A stretch of 34,716 nt of DNA from Oscillospiraceae bacterium (GTDB lineage: Bacteria; Bacillota; Clostridia; Oscillospirales; Oscillospiraceae). The position numbers were made by a program, and so were the translations under genes. Below are positions 1 to 9,502 of this stretch, piece by piece. The stretch spans positions 1 to 34,716 of the forward strand of contig JAFQQV010000051.1 of assembly GCA_017410425.1 (NCBI GenBank). Direction: 5' to 3'. The first letter of the stretch is position 1. The number at the start of each line of letters is the position of its first letter. The notes under the pieces are model-generated. The model was not told where the DNA came from, did not search any database, and saw nothing but the letters and a program-made list of their open reading frames with translations.

Positions 1-1673
<1,673 letters not shown>

Positions 1674-1688
1674 TTAATATATTGTGGG

Positions 1689-1784
1689 TTTGCCCAGCTC
1701 AACAGGAATCGGATCCGTGCCGTACACGGAAATCCGCCCCAGCAAAACCGGTACGGATTCGATTCCCATCGAGCAAAAGGCAAA
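1689..1784 (-). repeat. Long imperfect hairpin in the nifJ 5' leader
   Basis: Three nested arm pairs lie in register. TTTGCC (1689-1694) pairs with GGCAAA (1779-1784), GCTC (1697-1700) with GAGC (1771-1774), and GGAATCGGATCCGT (1705-1718) with ACGGATTCGATTCC (1753-1766), the last with one G-T wobble or mismatch. The inner part (1716-1730) can form CCGTG/CACGG. The element lies wholly between the predicted nifJ transcription start and its ribosome site, so it would be in the mRNA. There is no U-tract, so it is not a simple terminator. It could be a regulatory RNA structure, an mRNA stabiliser or a small palindromic mobile element. Confidence 0.7.
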
Positions 1785-1799
1785 TCTACAGACATGTAT

Positions 1800-1828
1800 A
1801 GAATATAACATTTTGTCAATTTTGTAAA
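1800..1828 (-). promoter_or_regulatory. SigA-type promoter of nifJ
   Basis: On the minus strand, TTTACA (1828-1823) is followed after 17 bases by TATTCT (1805-1800). Transcription would start near 1793, giving a leader of about 135 nt that contains the long hairpin. Confidence 0.6.
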
Positions 1829-1995
1829 GGTGGATTGCAATTTTTTTGGCAAATTACCTAATTTTGTTTTGGCTTTTTTGCCCCATTATTCCCATGGGTT
1901 TTAACTCTGGTATGTCTGAGCCCTCGGATTCTGATACCTTTTTCACAAAGTTAGGCTTGAAAAAGGGCATTTTTCAGCCGGAAATAGTTCAATTT

Positions 1996-2012
1996 GCACA
2001 GTAAAACTGTGC
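1996..2012. promoter_or_regulatory. Perfect 7-3-7 dyad upstream of larA (candidate operator)
   Basis: GCACAGT and ACTGTGC are perfect inverted repeats separated by AAA. The dyad ends eight bases before the predicted -35 of larA, where an activator or repressor could touch polymerase. The regulator is unknown and is not encoded nearby. Confidence 0.55.
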
Positions 2013-2020
2013 TATTACCC

Positions 2021-2049
2021 TTGCACTGGGTTTTTGTTTATGGTATGCT
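2021..2049 (+). promoter_or_regulatory. SigA-type promoter of the larA-glcD operon
   Basis: TTGCAC (2021-2026), a 17-base spacer and TATGCT (2044-2049). The predicted start near 2056 leaves a leader of about 70 nt before larA. The rest of the 470-base intergenic region (1659-2128) is AT-rich and holds no gene that I can see. Confidence 0.5.
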
Positions 2050-2128
2050 CATCTGAGGAAGGCTTTGCAGGCTTCTCCAGAAGAAACAGTTTCTAATTGT
2101 TCAACACCAAAGATAAAGGAGTCATTTT

Positions 2129-3385
2129 ATGGTTCATATTCCCTACGGCAGAACAGTTATTGAATATGATGAGGGCAATGCAAATGTCCTCTGCTCCCGC
2201 ATTGACGAGCTCAAGGCTGAGGGCGATGGTCTGTCCATCGTAAAGGCCGCCATGGAAAACCCCATTGACAGCCCCAGACTCAAAGAGCTTGCAAAGGGCA
2301 AGAAAAACTGCGTCATCATTATTTCCGACCACACCCGCCCCGTACCCAGCCGCGACATTCTTCCCAATATGATCGCAGAGCTGAAGGAAGGCAGCCCCGA
2401 CATTGACATCACCCTGCTGGTAGCCACCGGCTTCCACCGCGGCAGCACCAAGGAAGAGCTTATCAACAAGATGGGTGAAGAACTCTACAACAGTTGCAAG
2501 ATCGTTATCCACGACTGCCGCAACGCTGAAAGCAACGTGCAGATCGGCATACTCCCCTCCGGCGCCCCCTGCGTTATCGACAGACTGGCTGTAGAAACTG
2601 AGCTGCTGATCTCCGAAGGCTTCATTGAGCCCCACTTCTTTGCCGGCTTCTCCGGCGGCAGAAAGAGCGTGCTGCCCGGTGTCTGCGATCAGGTCACCGT
2701 TCTGGGCAACCACTGCAGCCGCTTTATCGACAGCGAAAAGGCCCGCACCGGCAAGCTGGACGGCAACCCCATGCACGAGGACATGCTGGCCGCTGCAAAG
2801 CTTGCAAATCTGCAGTTTATTGTTAACGTTGTCATCGACGAGGACAAGCGTACTGTCGCCGCCTTCGCCGGCAACTATGTCACCGCCCACAGAAAGGGCT
2901 GCGACTTCCTGCTGGACTATGCCAAGGTCAAGCCCGCATACGCTGACATTGTCATCACCTCCAACGGCGGCGCTCCCCTGGATCAGAACATCTACCAGTC
3001 CGTCAAGAGCATGAGCGCAGCTGAGGCCAGCTGCAATCCCGGCGGCGTCATCATCGAGGTCTCCGAATGTCTGGACGGTCACGGCGGTCAGGTCTTCTAT
3101 GAAGCCCTGCGCGACTGCGTAAGCCCTGAGGCTCTCTACGATGAGATTATGGCCACCCCCCAGGACAAGACCGTGCCCGACCAGTGGGAAAGCCAGATTC
3201 TGGCCCGCATCCTGAAAAAGTACACTGTTATCATGGTGTGCCTGCCCAAGTACAAGAGCATCGTTGAAGACATGAAGATGAAGTATGCCGAGACTCTGGA
3301 CGAGGCAATCGCAATGGCAAAGGCCATGGGTAAGGAGAGTATGACCTTCATCCCCAACGGCGTCTCTGTCATTGTCAGTGAATAA
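2129..3385 (+). CDS. larA: Nickel-dependent lactate racemase family protein (LarA)
   Basis: LarA enzymes interconvert D- and L-lactate, or other 2-hydroxyacids in divergent members, by hydride transfer to a nickel-pincer nucleotide. The 418-residue length is normal. Visible signatures are SDHTRP (66-71), TGFHRG with His103, and EPHFFAGFSGGRKSVLPG with His169 and Lys179. His195 lies in GNHCSRF. In characterised LarA the equivalent lysine holds the cofactor, two histidines are catalytic and the last binds nickel, so this protein looks catalytically competent. The start follows an AAAGGAG site. The gene is 34 bases from the downstream glcD oxidase, so racemisation and oxidation are probably coupled. 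The LarB, LarC and LarE genes that make the cofactor are not in this window and must be elsewhere if the enzyme is active. The exact substrate cannot be read from sequence. Confidence 0.9.
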   Translation: MVHIPYGRTVIEYDEGNANVLCSRIDELKAEGDGLSIVKAAMENPIDSPRLKELAKGKKNCVIIISDHTRPVPSRDILPNMIAELKEGSPDIDITLLVATGFHRGSTKEELINKMGEELYNSCKIVIHDCRNAESNVQIGILPSGAPCVIDRLAVETELLISEGFIEPHFFAGFSGGRKSVLPGVCDQVTVLGNHCSRFIDSEKARTGKLDGNPMHEDMLAAAKLANLQFIVNVVIDEDKRTVAAFAGNYVTAHRKGCDFLLDYAKVKPAYADIVITSNGGAPLDQNIYQSVKSMSAAEASCNPGGVIIEVSECLDGHGGQVFYEALRDCVSPEALYDEIMATPQDKTVPDQWESQILARILKKYTVIMVCLPKYKSIVEDMKMKYAETLDEAIAMAKAMGKESMTFIPNGVSVIVSE

Positions 3386-3419
3386 GTTTATTAATATTTC
3401 TACATAAGGAGATAAGAAA

Positions 3420-4844
3420 ATGGCTGAATACACCAAGATCACTCCTGAACTTGCCGAAGAGCTCAAGGCCTTTGTAGGCCCCGGCAGGTTCTTCTACGCA
3501 GAGGAAGTCCCCGATGACTACTCCCGCGACGAAATGCCCATCTACGGTACCCACTTCCCCGAAGCAGTTTTCGAGGTTGAGAGCACCGAAGAAGTTGCAG
3601 CCATCATGAAGTACTGCAACGAGCACAAGATCCCCGTCACCCCCCGCGGCGCAGGCTCCGGCCTCGTCGGCGGCGCTGTCCCCCTCTGCGGCGGCGTTGT
3701 TATCTGCACCACCCGCATGAACAAGATCATCAACTACGACATGAACAACCTCTGCGTTGACGTTCAGGTCGGTGTACGTCTCTGCGATCTGGCTGCAGAC
3801 GCACTGAGCCACGGTCTCATGTATCCCCCCGATCCCGGCGAGAAGACCGCTACTGTCGGCGGCAACGTCAGCACCAACGCAGGCGGCATGCGCGCTGTCA
3901 AGTATGGCGTCACCCGTGACTACGTACTGAGCATGACCGTTGTTCTGCCCAGCGGCGAAATTATGAAGCTGGGCCGCTCCGTATGCAAGACCAGCTCCGG
4001 CTACAGCCTGCTGCACCTGATCTGCGGCTCTGAGGGCACTCTGGCCATGATCACTGAGCTTACTCTCAAGCTCATCCCCGCTCCCGAGTGCGATGTTTCC
4101 CTGATCCTGCCCTTCGCAGATCTGGAGACTGCTATCTCCGCTGTCCCCGCCATCAAGCTTGCAAACCTTGACCCCCAGTCCATCGAGTTCATGGATGCTG
4201 ACATCGTTGCTTCCTCCGTTGCCTACACCGGCACCTCCGTCTTCCCCACCGAGGTTGACGGCGACGAAGTAGGCGCCTGCCTGCTGGTCACCCTGGTTGC
4301 CGGCAGCGAGGACGAGCTGGACATGAGAATGGAAAAGTTTGCCGAGGCCGCAGAAGAATTCGGCTGCATGGACATTCTGGTTGTTGACACCCCCTCCCTC
4401 AAGAAGGACGTATGGGCTGCACGCAGCTCCTTCCTCACCGCCATCGAGGCTGACACCAAGTGGCTGGATGAGATGGACGTTGTTGTCCCTGTTGACCAGA
4501 TTGCTGAGTTCCTCGGCTTCGTGCGCGAGACCGGCGCTGCTCAGGGTCTGAACATCCGTAACTTCGGCCACGCCGGCGACGGCAACCTCCACATCTACTG
4601 CTGCTCCAACACCATGGAAGAGGCAGAGTTCCTGGAGAAGAACAAGATCGTCATGGATCTGTGCTACGCCCGCTGCCAGGAAATCGGCGGCCAGGTCTCC
4701 GGCGAGCACGCTATCGGCCACGCAAAGAAGCAGTATCTGCTGGATTCCGTGGGCGAGACCGGCGTTGCCCTGATGGCAGGTATCAAGAAGGTCTTTGACC
4801 CCAACATGATCCTCAACCCCGGCAAGGTCTGCACCAATATCTGA
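3420..4844 (+). CDS. glcD: FAD-linked 2-hydroxyacid oxidase, GlcD/D-lactate dehydrogenase family
   Basis: Oxidises a 2-hydroxyacid such as D-lactate or glycolate to its 2-oxoacid, passing electrons to a flavin and then a protein partner. The 474 residues hold an N-terminal PCMH-type FAD domain, with PVTPRGAGSGLVGGAVP at 72-88 and the GGNVSTNAGGMRAVKYG segment at 148-164. The C-terminal cap carries HAGDGNLH (384-391) and the GEHAIG motif with Glu429 and His430; these histidines bind a metal in related dehydrogenases. Many clostridial homologues work with electron-transfer flavoprotein subunits EtfAB in electron confurcation, but no etf genes are next to this copy. AAGGAG lies before the ATG. 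It follows larA by 34 bases and is followed by a terminator, so larA-glcD is a two-gene operon. Substrate is inferred from its neighbour. Confidence 0.92.
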   Translation: MAEYTKITPELAEELKAFVGPGRFFYAEEVPDDYSRDEMPIYGTHFPEAVFEVESTEEVAAIMKYCNEHKIPVTPRGAGSGLVGGAVPLCGGVVICTTRMNKIINYDMNNLCVDVQVGVRLCDLAADALSHGLMYPPDPGEKTATVGGNVSTNAGGMRAVKYGVTRDYVLSMTVVLPSGEIMKLGRSVCKTSSGYSLLHLICGSEGTLAMITELTLKLIPAPECDVSLILPFADLETAISAVPAIKLANLDPQSIEFMDADIVASSVAYTGTSVFPTEVDGDEVGACLLVTLVAGSEDELDMRMEKFAEAAEEFGCMDILVVDTPSLKKDVWAARSSFLTAIEADTKWLDEMDVVVPVDQIAEFLGFVRETGAAQGLNIRNFGHAGDGNLHIYCCSNTMEEAEFLEKNKIVMDLCYARCQEIGGQVSGEHAIGHAKKQYLLDSVGETGVALMAGIKKVFDPNMILNPGKVCTNI

Positions 4845-4858
4845 GTTTAATAAACGCC

Positions 4859-4897
4859 AAAACAGGTCGGCTTAAGCTGGCCTGTTTTCTTTTATTG
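4859..4897 (+). terminator. Rho-independent terminator of larA-glcD
   Basis: AAAACAGG (4859-4866) pairs with CCTGTTTT (4881-4888), followed by CTTTTATT. It begins 15 bases after the glcD stop codon. Confidence 0.8.
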
Positions 4898-4912
4898 AAG
4901 ATGGAAGCCCAC

Positions 4913-5017
4913 AAAGGCCCCCTTGTAAAGGGGGGCTGTCGAACATAGTGAGACTGGGGGATTGCAATCCCTCCGTCTCCGCTTCGCGGAGCCACCTCCC
5001 TTTACAAGGGAGGCTTT
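4913..5017. repeat. Palindromic intergenic element (MITE-like)
   Basis: A 105-base element with 26-base imperfect terminal inverted repeats (4913-4938 and 4992-5017, 21 of 26 positions matching). Each arm is itself palindromic around CCCTTGTAAAGGG. Two further hairpins lie inside: GGGATTGCAATCCC (4958-4971) and CTCCGC-TTC-GCGGAG (4977-4991). It has no coding capacity. Elements of this style recur in many Oscillospirales genomes, from general knowledge; the copy number here is unknown. Confidence 0.75.
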
Positions 5018-5073
5018 AAATTGTCAAAATTCCGGTGTATAATATCCCCATCCTATCGAAAGGGCGTGTGCCT

Positions 5074-6945
5074 ATGCCACCCGGAATGCGCGGTCTGGGC
5101 CCCAGAGGCTTCCTTACCGACGAAGAAAAAAAGAACATACCCAAGGTAACAAAAGAACTGATTTTCCGCATACTCTCCTATCTCAAGCCCTATAGCCTGC
5201 AGTTGGGTCTGGTGCTCATTGCCATACTGCTCAGCTCCGTTGTGGGTCTTTTGCCCTCAATCATCACCGGCCGCATTGTGGACGAGGCTCTGGTTGGCCG
5301 GGACATGGCACTGCTGATAAAGCTGCTGGTTCTGGCATTCGTCACATTATTTGCATCCCAGATCATAAGTGTGCTGGAGAGCTACATCAACGCCTGGATA
5401 AGCCAGCGCATTATCTTCGATATGAAAAACCAGATGTACGACCATCTGCAGCACATGCCTCACTCCTTCTTCACCACCGAAAAACAGGGTGACATCATCA
5501 CCCGCATGAACACCGATATAAACGGCGTAAGCTCCGTTATCTCCGGCACTCTGGCCAGCATCGTCAGCAATATTGCCACCGTGCTCACCACCACTGTTGC
5601 GCTGTTTTCCATGAGCTGGCAGCTTGCCATTGTGGGCATTCTGGTCATTCCCCTGCTGATCCTGCCCACCCGCAGCGTGGGCCGCACCCGCTGGCAGCTT
5701 CTCAACGAAAGCCAGGAAAAGCAGGACGAGATGAACCAGCTGATAAACGAGACTCTCTCCGTCTCCGGCTCCCTGCTTGTAAAACTCTTCACCCGGGAGA
5801 AAACCGAGTACGACCGCTTTGTTGACGTAAATGAAGAGGTCACCCAGCTTGCGCTCAAGGAGCAGCGCAGCGGCAAGTGGTTCCGCGTGGTAATGGGCAT
5901 GTTCACCCAGGTTGGACCCTTGCTCATCTATTTTGCCGGCGGCTTTCTTATTATCAACAATATCGACAGCGCCCTCACCGTCGGTACAATCACCGCCACC
6001 GTGGCCCTGATAAACCGGCTCTACCGTCCGGTGGAATCCCTGCTGAACATTCAGGTGGACTTCACCCGGTCTCTGGCCCTGTTTACCCGTATCTTTGATT
6101 ACTTTGACAAGGAAATCGGCATCACCTCCCCCAAGTACGGCAAGAAGCCGCCCATGGGCGAAAAGGCCAGCATCCGCTTTGACCATGTAAGCTTTTCCTA
6201 TCTGCCGGACAAGCCCCTGCTGACAGATATTGATTTCCACGTGCCCAGCGGTGAGATGTACGCAATCGTCGGCCCCTCCGGCTCAGGCAAGTCCACGGTG
6301 GTCAACCTTATCCCCCGCCTTTACGATGTGCAGGGCGGCCGTGTCACCATAAACGGAGTGGACGTGCGCTATATGGATTTAACTTACCTGCGCTCCAAGG
6401 TGGGCGTGGTAACACAGGACACCTATCTTTTCAACGGCACCATCAAGGAAAACCTGCTCTACGCTAAGGCCGAGGCCACAGACGAGGAGCTTATTGAGGC
6501 CTGTAAGACCGCCAACATCTATGACTTTATCCTCAACCAGCCCGAGGGCTTTGACACCATGGTGGGTAACCGGGGCCTTAAGCTCTCCGGCGGCGAGAAG
6601 CAGCGCCTGTCCCTGGCCCGGGTCATACTCAAGGATCCCCGCATACTGATACTGGACGAGGCCACCTCGGCTCTCGACTCCATCTCAGAAAACTCCATAC
6701 AGAACGCGCTGGAGGCCATGATGAAGGGCCGCACCAGCATCGTCATTGCACATCGCCTTTCCACCATCCTCAAGGCCAACAAAATCCTTGTGGTCAAGGA
6801 CGGTGTTATCGCCGAGCAGGGCGCCCACGAGGAGCTGCTGGAGCAGGGCGGCGTGTATAAGAGCTTGTACGAGACTCAGTTCAGACAGATACTGGATATG
6901 GAGTCTGAGGACAAAAAAGAGGAAGAAACTGAATCTGACAAATAA
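5074..6945 (+). CDS. ABC exporter half-transporter (MsbA/BmrA/multidrug type)
   Basis: A fused membrane and ATPase subunit of 623 residues, expected to act as a homodimer and export a lipid, drug or peptide. The N-terminal half has about six membrane segments between residues 30 and 320. The ATPase domain has Walker A GPSGSGKST (400-408), the Q-loop VTQDTYLF, signature LSGGEKQR (504-511), Walker B ILILDE (524-529) and switch His560. The C-terminus is a short acidic and lysine-rich tail. The ATG at 5074 is preferred, with AAAGGG upstream; the frame also opens at a GTG at 5035, but that overlaps a TATAAT-like box (5038-5043) and has no ribosome site. It is monocistronic, with no partner subunit next to it. 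The cargo cannot be inferred; half-transporters also form heterodimers, but the missing partner makes a homodimer likelier. Confidence 0.92.
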   Translation: MPPGMRGLGPRGFLTDEEKKNIPKVTKELIFRILSYLKPYSLQLGLVLIAILLSSVVGLLPSIITGRIVDEALVGRDMALLIKLLVLAFVTLFASQIISVLESYINAWISQRIIFDMKNQMYDHLQHMPHSFFTTEKQGDIITRMNTDINGVSSVISGTLASIVSNIATVLTTTVALFSMSWQLAIVGILVIPLLILPTRSVGRTRWQLLNESQEKQDEMNQLINETLSVSGSLLVKLFTREKTEYDRFVDVNEEVTQLALKEQRSGKWFRVVMGMFTQVGPLLIYFAGGFLIINNIDSALTVGTITATVALINRLYRPVESLLNIQVDFTRSLALFTRIFDYFDKEIGITSPKYGKKPPMGEKASIRFDHVSFSYLPDKPLLTDIDFHVPSGEMYAIVGPSGSGKSTVVNLIPRLYDVQGGRVTINGVDVRYMDLTYLRSKVGVVTQDTYLFNGTIKENLLYAKAEATDEELIEACKTANIYDFILNQPEGFDTMVGNRGLKLSGGEKQRLSLARVILKDPRILILDEATSALDSISENSIQNALEAMMKGRTSIVIAHRLSTILKANKILVVKDGVIAEQGAHEELLEQGGVYKSLYETQFRQILDMESEDKKEEETESDK

Positions 6946-6960
6946 AGCGCAAATTAGCTA

Positions 6961-6989
6961 TTGACTTAAGCACTCCCCTGTGGTATTAT
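6961..6989 (+). promoter_or_regulatory. Promoter of the initiator tRNA gene
   Basis: TTGACT (6961-6966), exactly 17 bases, then TATTAT (6984-6989). Transcription would start about 10 bases before the mature tRNA. Confidence 0.75.
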
Positions 6990-7005
6990 ATCTGAGCTGA
7001 GATAT

Positions 7006-7081
<76 letters not shown>

Positions 7082-7085
7082 CTAC

Positions 7086-7122
7086 AAAGAACTCTCATCC
7101 GTTTGGGTGAGAGTTCTTTTTT
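7086..7122 (+). terminator. Terminator of the tRNA-fMet gene
   Basis: AAGAACTCTCA and TGAGAGTTCTT form the stem around a short loop, followed by a run of T. It lies just after the CCA end. Confidence 0.85.
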
Positions 7123-7183
7123 GATTTAAGCCGTTCTTTATTCCGACAAACAACAGAATGAGCATTTTTTTGAGCAAACTATG

Positions 7184-7212
7184 TTGAAGGTAAATTTTTA
7201 ATAATGTATAAT
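7184..7212 (+). promoter_or_regulatory. Promoter of the NusG_II-Gx-ApbE operon
   Basis: TTGAAG (7184-7189), a 17-base spacer and a perfect TATAAT (7207-7212). The start site would be near 7219, about 34 bases before the first ATG. Confidence 0.7.
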
Positions 7213-7252
7213 AAATAGAATAGAATTTTATGCAGAAAAGAGTCCCCGCAAC

Positions 7253-7615
7253 ATGAAAAAACGTGATGTAATTATAATATCAGTCTTTCTTGCAGTAGCC
7301 ATTATCGGGCTTATTGCAGTAAAGCTTTTCGCCCCTGTGGGCAATATCAGCTATGCTGATATATATGTGGACAGTAGTCTCTATAAATCAGTACCCCTCA
7401 ACAATGACGCTGTCATCACAATAGATCAGGGTGACGGCAAAATCAACTATGTCGAAGTTAAGGATGGTTCTATTTTCATGGCAGACTCCTCCTGTGCAGA
7501 CCATCTCTGTGTCACCCAGGGTAAGATGAACCCTCAGAACTACGAAAGCCGACCCATGCGCAACTGGATCATATGCCTGCCTAATCTTGTCACTGTCGAG
7601 TTGAGGATCGAATAA
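7253..7615 (+). CDS. NusG domain II-containing membrane-anchored protein (EetA-like)
   Basis: A 120-residue protein with one N-terminal membrane segment (about 5-27) and a small extracytoplasmic beta domain of the NusG_II family. Three cysteines typical of the family are present: Cys81 and Cys86 in SSCADHLCVTQG, and Cys108 in WIICLPN. The name refers to fold similarity, not to a role in transcription. It is the first gene of a tight three-gene operon, four bases before the Gx-transporter gene. As I recall, the same pair forms EetA and EetB in the Listeria extracellular electron transfer locus, where a membrane redox or assembly role is proposed. The ribosome site is weak (AAAAGAG). The role here is inferred from context. 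Confidence 0.8.
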   Translation: MKKRDVIIISVFLAVAIIGLIAVKLFAPVGNISYADIYVDSSLYKSVPLNNDAVITIDQGDGKINYVEVKDGSIFMADSSCADHLCVTQGKMNPQNYESRPMRNWIICLPNLVTVELRIE

Positions 7616-7619
7616 TAAT

Positions 7620-8195
7620 ATGAATCAAAAATCCAAAATTACGACCCAGAAGCTTACCAGGCTTGCCCTTCTGGCTTCTGCCTCGGTGGTTCTGGGATAT
7701 ATTGAGGGGCTTATCTGCGCCCTTATGCCCCTCCCCCCCGGCATCAAGCTGGGTCTTGCCAACACAGTGGTTCTTTATTCCATCTATACTCTTGGCATTG
7801 CTTGCTCCATAATGCTGATTATACTGAAAGTTGTGCTGACAGGATTTATGTCCGGCAATCTGGCTGCAGCTTTTCTCTACAGCATGGGCGGTGCGGTGCT
7901 GAGCCTTATCGCCATGCTGCTGGTGAAAAATCTGAGCCGGGATCAGGTCTCTATCGTAGGCGTCAGTGTTGTGGGTGCAGTATTTCACAATGTTGGCCAG
8001 ATTCTGGTAGCTTCCCTGCTGCTGCAGACCCCCGGTCTCATGTTCTACGTATTTGTGCTGATGATTTCCGCCGTAATTACCGGCACACTCACCGGCCTTG
8101 CCGGAAAGCAGGTTATCCGTACTCTGCATATCCCCGAGGATAACAGGCACAAGAAATCAAAGCCCAGTCTCCCCCAGGAAGGATCCAAACAATGA
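7620..8195 (+). CDS. Gx transporter family membrane protein (heptaprenyl diphosphate synthase component I-like, EetB-like)
   Basis: A 191-residue integral membrane protein with about five hydrophobic segments and a charged C-terminal tail. The motif PPGIKLGLANTVVLYS (residues 39-54) is the hallmark of the family annotated as heptaprenyl diphosphate synthase component I or Gx transporter. The enzymatic name is probably misleading, because the protein looks like a small transporter or channel-type subunit. It is squeezed between the NusG_II gene (four-base gap) and apbE (four-base overlap, ATGA), so the three are translated together. In comparable loci this family lies beside flavin transferases and quinone-linked redox proteins, which suggests transport of a flavin or quinone precursor or electron transfer across the membrane. 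The substrate is unknown. Confidence 0.8.
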   Translation: MNQKSKITTQKLTRLALLASASVVLGYIEGLICALMPLPPGIKLGLANTVVLYSIYTLGIACSIMLIILKVVLTGFMSGNLAAAFLYSMGGAVLSLIAMLLVKNLSRDQVSIVGVSVVGAVFHNVGQILVASLLLQTPGLMFYVFVLMISAVITGTLTGLAGKQVIRTLHIPEDNRHKKSKPSLPQEGSKQ

Positions 8196-9190
8196 AAAAA
8201 GCATTAATTGCAGTTATGCTCTGCATAACTCTTTTGCTGACAGCTTGCCAGAGCAAGGCCTCTGAGCCTACCAAGCAGAGCACAGTTGTCTTTTATTTTG
8301 ATACTGTAGTCACCATTACGGTATATTCTGACGACGAGGAAATCCTTGTCGGCCTGGACGAAGAATGTCTTCGCTATGAGAATATGCTGAGCAAGACGGT
8401 TGAAGGCTCTGATGTTTGGAACATCAACCACGCCAACGGCGAAAGAGTGGCTGTAAACGAAGAGACCCGAAACCTTATACTTACAGCTATGGAATTTTCC
8501 CGCCGTTCTGAAGGCCATTTTGACATCACCATTGAGCCCTGCATGGCCCTGTGGGATTTCACCAGCGAGGACAGGGGTACTCTGCCTGATGCTTCTGAGC
8601 TTGCTGCCGCTGCAGAAAAGGTTGACTGGACAAAGGTCGATGTAAACGAGGAAGGCGTGCTTATCCCCAAAGGTATGTCCATTGACCTGGGCGCTATCGC
8701 TAAGGGATATATAAGCGATAGAATCGCTGATTACTTCATCGAAAAGGGCGTTGAAAGTGCCCTGCTCAATGTTGGCGGCAATGTTCGTACCGTGGGCCTC
8801 AAGCCTGACGGAAAAAACTGGCGCATTGGAATACAGGACCCTGAAGGTGTACGCGACCAGAGCATAGTAGGTGTCGTCGATCTGCACGGCAACTCAGTTG
8901 TCACCAGCGGCATTTATGAGCGCGGCTTTACCCTTGGCGATGTGGTTTACCACCACATTCTCGATCCCAATACCGGCTGGAGCGTGCAAAACGAGCTTGC
9001 AGGCGTTTCCATTGTCGCCGAAGAAGCCTGTACTGCCGACGCACTTTCCACCACTGTGTTCACCATGGGCCTTGAAGAAGGTACAGCATTCATCGAAAAT
9101 TTTGATGGTGTTGATGCAATATTTGTCACCAGAGATGGTGATATAAGCTGGACCTCAGGTCTGGATGATCTCTTCAGTCCCAGCAGATAA
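8192..9190 (+). CDS. apbE: FAD:protein FMN transferase lipoprotein (ApbE/FmnB)
   Basis: Transfers FMN from FAD onto a threonine or serine of extracytoplasmic redox proteins. The 332-residue precursor has a lipoprotein signal with the lipobox LTAC and lipidated Cys19, so it acts on the outer face of the membrane. Core motifs are SIDLGAIAKGYISD (163-176), LLNVGGNVRTVG, HHILDPNTG from His254, and TADALSTTVFTMG with Asp283 and Thr287, which match the Mg-binding Asp/Thr pair. The start overlaps the previous stop by four bases. ApbE genes usually lie beside Rnf/Nqr subunits or FMN-binding lipoproteins; no such target is in this window, so the acceptor must be encoded elsewhere. The family is certain; the electron-transfer role comes from the operon. 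Confidence 0.93.
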   Translation: MKKALIAVMLCITLLLTACQSKASEPTKQSTVVFYFDTVVTITVYSDDEEILVGLDEECLRYENMLSKTVEGSDVWNINHANGERVAVNEETRNLILTAMEFSRRSEGHFDITIEPCMALWDFTSEDRGTLPDASELAAAAEKVDWTKVDVNEEGVLIPKGMSIDLGAIAKGYISDRIADYFIEKGVESALLNVGGNVRTVGLKPDGKNWRIGIQDPEGVRDQSIVGVVDLHGNSVVTSGIYERGFTLGDVVYHHILDPNTGWSVQNELAGVSIVAEEACTADALSTTVFTMGLEEGTAFIENFDGVDAIFVTRDGDISWTSGLDDLFSPSR

Positions 9191-9285
9191 GCTCTAATTA
9201 TATTTCAATAACTCTGGCCAAGAAACTGGACGCTATTGTCATTTCCGTCCGGGCGGACGAAGCCTCTGGTAACCCCATTCGTGCT

Positions 9286-9489
9286 ATGCTCAGCATGGAT
9301 GAAATGCTAAACTACCTTAATGACAGCATAGCCAAAAGCCTGGGCAACAAGGAAGCCGAAACCCAGCTTGAGGCATCAGTGTATACAATCAGCATGAGCC
9401 TGAGCAACTTCAACGCGGTGGAAGATCTTGTCCTCCCCGCCGAGGCGGCATCCGCCAGGCCCTACGAGGCAGAGAGCAGCGCAGGCTGA
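9286..9489 (+). CDS. Small hypothetical protein or 3' gene remnant
   Basis: An open frame runs from 9169 to 9489; its first ATG is at 9286 (67 residues). Nothing resembling a ribosome site precedes that ATG. The upstream part of the frame (9199-9285) also reads as plausible protein, with codon use like its neighbours, so this may be the end of a gene that lost its beginning. The stretch ASVYTISMSLSNF followed by a hydrophobic end is vaguely reminiscent of the C-terminus of GerMN domains, but that is only an impression. A strong terminator follows at 9503, so it would be co-transcribed with apbE. I do not recognise it. Confidence 0.35.
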   Translation: MLSMDEMLNYLNDSIAKSLGNKEAETQLEASVYTISMSLSNFNAVEDLVLPAEAASARPYEAESSAG

Positions 9490-9502
9490 GCATTGCGACA
9501 GC

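Noticed and set aside
1745-1775. tRNA-like T-arm (GGATTCGATTCC) upstream of nifJ
   Set aside because: No acceptor or anticodon stem can be built; the segment is one arm of the nifJ leader hairpin.
5035-5073. GTG start for the ABC exporter
   Set aside because: It overlaps a TATAAT-like box and has no ribosome site; the ATG at 5074 has AAAGGG upstream.
9169-9285. Upstream extension of the small 67-residue frame after apbE
   Set aside because: The frame is open, but I find no acceptable start codon with a ribosome site, so it is not annotated as a gene.
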